From assembly GCF_000143415.4 (NCBI RefSeq), contig NW_003314358.1, forward strand, positions 18,984 through 65,452: a stretch of 46,469 bases of DNA, read 5' to 3'. This document shows positions 42,380-46,469 of this stretch, piece by piece. Under the pieces are notes generated by a model. It was not told the DNA's origin. It saw only the letters and a list, made by a program, of their open reading frames with translations, and did not search any database. This stretch comes from Selaginella moellendorffii. Taxonomy: Eukaryota; Streptophyta; Lycopodiopsida; Selaginellales; Selaginellaceae. The translations under genes and the position numbers were made by a program. Position 1 is the stretch's first letter; every line of letters starts with the position of its first letter.

Positions 42380-44342
42380 ATGGTAAGTCTTTTAGGCCAA
42401 GTAGAAAATGGCATGAGGCCACATGCCATTTAGTAGCAACATTGGCATGCACCGATTGGGCTCTCAAGTGCAGTCCGGTTACAGATGGCGTGTAGCCTCA
42501 CGCCATCTTAGGATGCAGCCTCAAGACATCTGATGCAGTGGTGAATGGCGTGTGCCCTCACGTTATTTCCAGCTGCTAGCTTTTCATCTGTCAACTCTAA
42601 TTGTTGTGCATTTCTGAACAGGCGAGGAATTGCGTTCTTCTTCCAGCCACTGTCAATGTGGATGCAGAGAAGGGGGAGGAGCTCACCAGTTGGACTTTCG
42701 GGATGGAAGGTGAGGATCTGAGGCTGTACAACACAAATGGTGGGAGAAAAGAATGCATGGGGATCCTCATCCAAGTGATAGACACTCCATGCAGTTCCAT
42801 GCAAGAATATGGACTGGCACTTGTGGTAGAGACAGCGTCCGCCTTCAAGATCTACCTTGCACATCCTAGCGGCTTCCCGGAGGGGGGCAGCAGCTATGAG
42901 GAATTCCTAGAGGGAGCTAGGGAGAGGTTGTCTAGGAGGCCCACAATTTCAAAGACGCTGCGGGTCTATGAAGATCATATGGAATCCACGGACCTCACCT
43001 ACGGCGATGTTCAAAAACTATATTCCAACATTGAGCCGTTGAGAGTGACTCCAGTTCGCGAAACGAAGGGGAAGGGGGTCGACTGGAAACTACCCCGAAG
43101 CAGAAAAGGGTGGTCAAGCTCAAGCCGACGTCTGACTCTCCTGCTCCAAAAAAGAAGCTACTCGGTGATGCCATTGCCTCGGGTTCGAACACTACACCCA
43201 CCAAAAAGAAGAGCCGCAAAGAGCAGAAAGAGCAAGAAGAGGTAGCAAAAATCGTTGCAGATAATAGTACTTGTTACTATTCCAACAAAGTATATACAAT
43301 CGACGTGAGCCACATCGACATCCAAAGCAAATACAACCACAGGCTAGTATCTAATGAGTGGGTGGAGAAACTGAAGCAGAAGATGCTGGCAAGTCTAGTA
43401 ACACCCGACATCGCAGACGTGATCCCCTACTACCGAACAATGAAGGGCGAGACGAGGTTTCCAGACTTGATCAATAGGAAGGTGTTGGACGATTAGAACA
43501 TCTAGTTCTATGCCGTCTCCGGGCAGCATTCTAGCTTGGCGATGCAAGAGATAGTTGTGGATATTATGGTGGGCGAGGAGGTGAAGAAAGTCTTCAAGAC
43601 AAGAGTTGTCCGCCTGATAAAAGGCAACTCGCCCCTCCGATCTATCATATACATCTCCCACACGCAGAATGTCAAGCAAGAAACGTGCTACAAATCGGGT
43701 CTGCACGAGACATTGGCACGAACACGGAAGCTCTGGGTTCAACTGAAGAAGCCACAAAAACCAGGACAAAGACGTGCACTAGCAACTAGCGCTTAGCAGG
43801 TAAGCCTCATTGCATGTGGCATAGCATGTGGCCTCACGCCATTTCCATTGCAGGAATTCTCGAGTCTTCTCTCGAAAACACTGGGGGTCAATGACACACT
43901 CAGCATCCATAACATTCTACTCGCGACAAAAGTTGTTTTTGACAAATGGGTAGATGTGCTGAGGAGGTACCATGACATGGAGTTGGTAAACTCAATGGGT
44001 GTGGAGGACGGCTGGAAGCCCAATGATTTGAAGCTCAACGCCTTGCGTTTCTCGCGGTCTCTAGACGACGACGACCTTCTGACAGTGGCTAATGCTCTTC
44101 TACGTGGTGAGGTAGTCTTCAACAAGACCAAAATGACTCCCGGCCATATTGTGACATACGAGGACTTGTGCACGACTCTGAGAGCTCGTGCGCTATTGAA
44201 GGATTGGATCTTCGAGCAAGTGGCCGTGGAGAGGGTGAGCATCGACACCACGCAAGAGATGATGGAAGAGCTGGAGTTGTCAAATGAAGACATCGACGAG
44301 TATGTGAAGGGGGCCCCCAAGTTCATCGATCTGCTCCTTTGA
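42380..44342 (+). pseudogene. Transposon gene 2, copy B (unknown protein, tentative ParB-like segment)
   Basis: ATG at 42380-42382, then intron 42383-42621 (GTAAGT ... AACAG), exon from 42622 (ARNCVLLPAT), intron 43800-43853 (GTAAGC ... TTGCAG) and final exon 43854-44342. Would-be product about 560 residues: N-terminal WTFGMEGEDLRLYN region, Lys-rich linker, YTIDVSHIDIQSKYNHRLVS ... AVSGQHSSLAMQEIVV segment, and an acidic C-terminus (LELSNEDIDEYVKGAPKF). Defects: 1-bp loss near 43083, TAG at 43494 (own), TAG at 43503-43505 (shared with A) and TAG at 43794 (own). Function unknown; the ParB/sulfiredoxin likeness is weak. The intron carries the element's dispersed palindrome. Confidence 0.65.
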
Positions 44343-44713
44343 GAGGATTTGCATTATACTAGAAGTGTTACAGCGTGTTACAGCATGTTATTGGAAGTCT
44401 ACGAAGTTGTTTTATTAATAAGGGGAAAGTAAAGATTGAATGGGGACTTGGGCTCCACCTAAACTCGGAGCAATTGAGCCAATATTAAAAGGATGGAAAG
44501 AAATTGGACGACGATGACAAGGAGAAGAGAGAGGTGAAGCAGTGGCAGGGGGAGGAGAAGTGATTGAGTAAACATTTCCTTGTTTAAAATAAAATGGCAT
44601 GTGCCTCAATGCAGTTGAATTTTGTTATATTTATATACTATATAAAGGTTTGGAAACCTTATTTTACAAGTGGGATAATGACAATTCCCACTTTAACAAA
44701 ATAGAGCTTTATT

Positions 44714-46469
44714 GGAAAGATACTAGATACACATGTAGCATCAAATCGTCTTTGTCATCCACTAGACCCAATCGTGGTAGCAATCCCTACAAAGGTTGGG
44801 TTTGAGTCCCAACCCTCTAGTGTTTGGGTTCAATGAAATGTATATGTACTTTATCCCATATCCCATAGGAACTAAAACAACATCGAGAGTGCACTCTTAG
44901 AGAAACTAGTAAAACTATGAGCACAAACATCTGGTGTTGCTCTTGGGCTATTCACCTCCCAAGTGACTCCACCGCAAGACTTGAAGCCACCTACTACACT
45001 CTATAATACACAAAACCCACCACAAAGTGCTTGACCACCAATGAATCTCTAGTGTCAAAGTAATGCCCAATTGCAATGTGACTCAAACTTGTACATCCAA
45101 GCGAGGTGTGAACATCCTCCAACTCATGGTCGGTGTGTGCTACCTTGCCTCCCATATGGGACAAGTGTGCTAGCGCATTTTCAAAAGAGACCTAGCCTTG
45201 CCATAAGGATTAGAGAAATGCCACAAACTTCCTCCAAATCTAGCATTAGAGAGGAAACATGTGAATCCCTTATGTGTGCAATATCAAATTGCCTCCGTTG
45301 CCTTAATTGTGGTAGCAATCCCTCCCATTAGATCCAAAAATCCTCATTTCCCAATCATCCTCAAAGTGAGACACCATGCATGGTCTTCTAAAGAGAATTC
45401 AAAAAGCTGAGAACTTTTTCAAATCCTAACTACTCCAAGCCCCTAAAGTGACATCCAACTCCACTTATCCTTAACCACTACCATCTCCATCATGTGTCAA
45501 GACAAACAAAATTGCATAGATCTTGGCAAAAAGCTCTATTTTTGGAGGCTTTGCACCACCTCCTAGGACTGTAGTGACTTGCCACTGCCAGCCCTAGAAG
45601 CCCTAGCCACCCCTAAAGCAAGGCTGAACCTTAACCCTAGCTGCTAGCTAGCTACCACTTAGGAACCCTAATTCCAGAGCATGAGCTAAGGTTGTTTAAA
45701 TCCCTCGAATCTCAAATCTGAATGAAGTGCCACTACTAGGAGTGCTTCTCGCCACTCTCTAGATGCCGACAGTGAAGTCGAATCTAGAAAAAGGGCAAAA
45801 ATCAAGCTGTGGGAGTGAAAAGAGGATAAAAAGTGTCTATCCTTTGCCATAGTCACTTTGGCAAAGCTAATGGAGGACCAATGATGTTGGCAACATCCAT
45901 CTTCCTTGCCTCAATCACTCCCAAAGCTTGATTTCCTCCTCTAGTGTTTGGGTTTGATAAACATGTATGTACATTCCCTATGTCTCAAGTTGACTAATAC
46001 AAAAATTGGACATGCCACCCTCTCAACAAGCTACTCTACATGACACTCTTATATCTCAACTAGACCTAGTCCTAAAGTAGAAGTGGACATGGTCTAGTTG
46101 AGACATAGGATGAAGTTGGGGGGAGGGGGGCTTTGCTAGCGAATCTTGCCGTTGACTACTATGCCACGAGAGCCACATATTCCTCCACTCCTTTAGTCAA
46201 TTAAGTTTTACCCACTCTTTCAAGATGGGGTAGTGAAGGTGCACTAAAGTAAGTCTCCACCACAAGGCCACCACTACAAATATCCTCACTTATTGTCTAT
46301 CGAAGTGATAGTGATTTTGTTCCCAGAGGGCTTGCACTCTTGTCACTCTCCAGATAGACCAGCGCTTGTGGCCCATTGCCTCCCATATTAACATACTAAC
46401 TTTAGCATCTATCATGTCCTATTATACTCGTATACTCAATCTATACCAACCTCAACATCAAATACATCT
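44714..46469 (-). repeat. Long repeat R, minus orientation, to the window end
   Basis: The reverse complement of 44800-45260 matches 32861-33290. The rest shows no gene, only short frames (one at 45071-45331). 46020-46090 holds an imperfect hairpin (ATCTCAACTAGACCTAGTCC against GGTCTAGTTGAGAC). Confidence 0.6.

Larger units (their letters stand above)
39274..44709 (-). mobile_element. TIR DNA transposon, copy B (5.44 kb), inverted relative to A
   Basis: Terminal repeats at 39274-39297 and 44686-44709; the right one has one CG-to-CA change. Gene 1 is on the minus strand (39331-40557) and gene 2 on the plus strand (42380-44342). Flanks are CTTC on the left and TATT on the right. Neither matches the other, but both match the flanks of copy A when complemented. 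It lacks the 395-bp and 210-bp blocks of copy A and is otherwise nearly the same sequence. Confidence 0.88.

Noticed and set aside
26816-44709. One giant foldback element with 5-6 kb arms
   Set aside because: Each arm has its own complete pair of 24-bp terminal repeats and the flanks fit two separate 4-bp duplications, so these are two elements and not the arms of one.

Overview
This is nuclear DNA of a land plant. The window looks like a lycophyte of the Selaginella moellendorffii type. The two intron-rich genes that can be resolved exon by exon have many introns of only about 50-85 bp. The window also holds a DYW-class pentatricopeptide repeat (PPR) gene, a plant lipid-transfer protein and a plant MATE transporter. 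Compact genes sit among old, broken transposons. The organism is an inference from gene structure and families; no search was run.

Layout. 1-3100: AT-rich DNA with tandem broken copies of an unrecognised minus-strand gene and a decayed PPR fragment. 3655-6068: a 14-exon MATE transporter of the EDS5/DTX46-48 plastid type. 6538-11880: a small inverted-terminus element split by a complete but dead Ty3/gypsy retrotransposon with 175-bp LTRs and a 4-bp target duplication. 12781-13104: a secreted lipid-transfer protein. 13652-15823: a single-exon PPR-DYW RNA-editing factor. It is divergent, across 128 bp, from a 10-exon LpxD-type acyltransferase (15952-17256), one intron of which carries a GA instead of a GT donor. 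17363-18840: a PPR pseudogene. 19090-21130: a broken Ty1/copia element. 22085-22978: a very AT-rich, intronless ORF for a secreted protein with a bulb-type-lectin-like C-terminus. 23347-23626: a second, uninterrupted copy of the small element.

26816-46469: repeat territory. Two near-full copies (A, 26816-32860; B, 39274-44709) of a TIR DNA transposon lie in opposite orientation. Each carries two divergent genes: gene 1, a transposase-like N-terminal half, and gene 2, an unrecognised protein with a tentative ParB-like segment. Their target-site duplications do not match at either copy but match crosswise: GAAG joins the left side of A to the left side of B, and TATT joins the right side of A to the right side of B. 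The simplest reading is that the 6.4-kb segment between them was inverted by recombination between the two copies, or flipped during assembly. Un-inverting it also puts all the surrounding long repeat (called R here) into one orientation.

Likely working genes are the MATE transporter, the lipid-transfer protein, the PPR-DYW gene, possibly the LpxD gene (splice-site question) and possibly the lectin-like ORF. They show no operon-like link; the only shared regulatory arrangement is the divergent PPR/LpxD pair.
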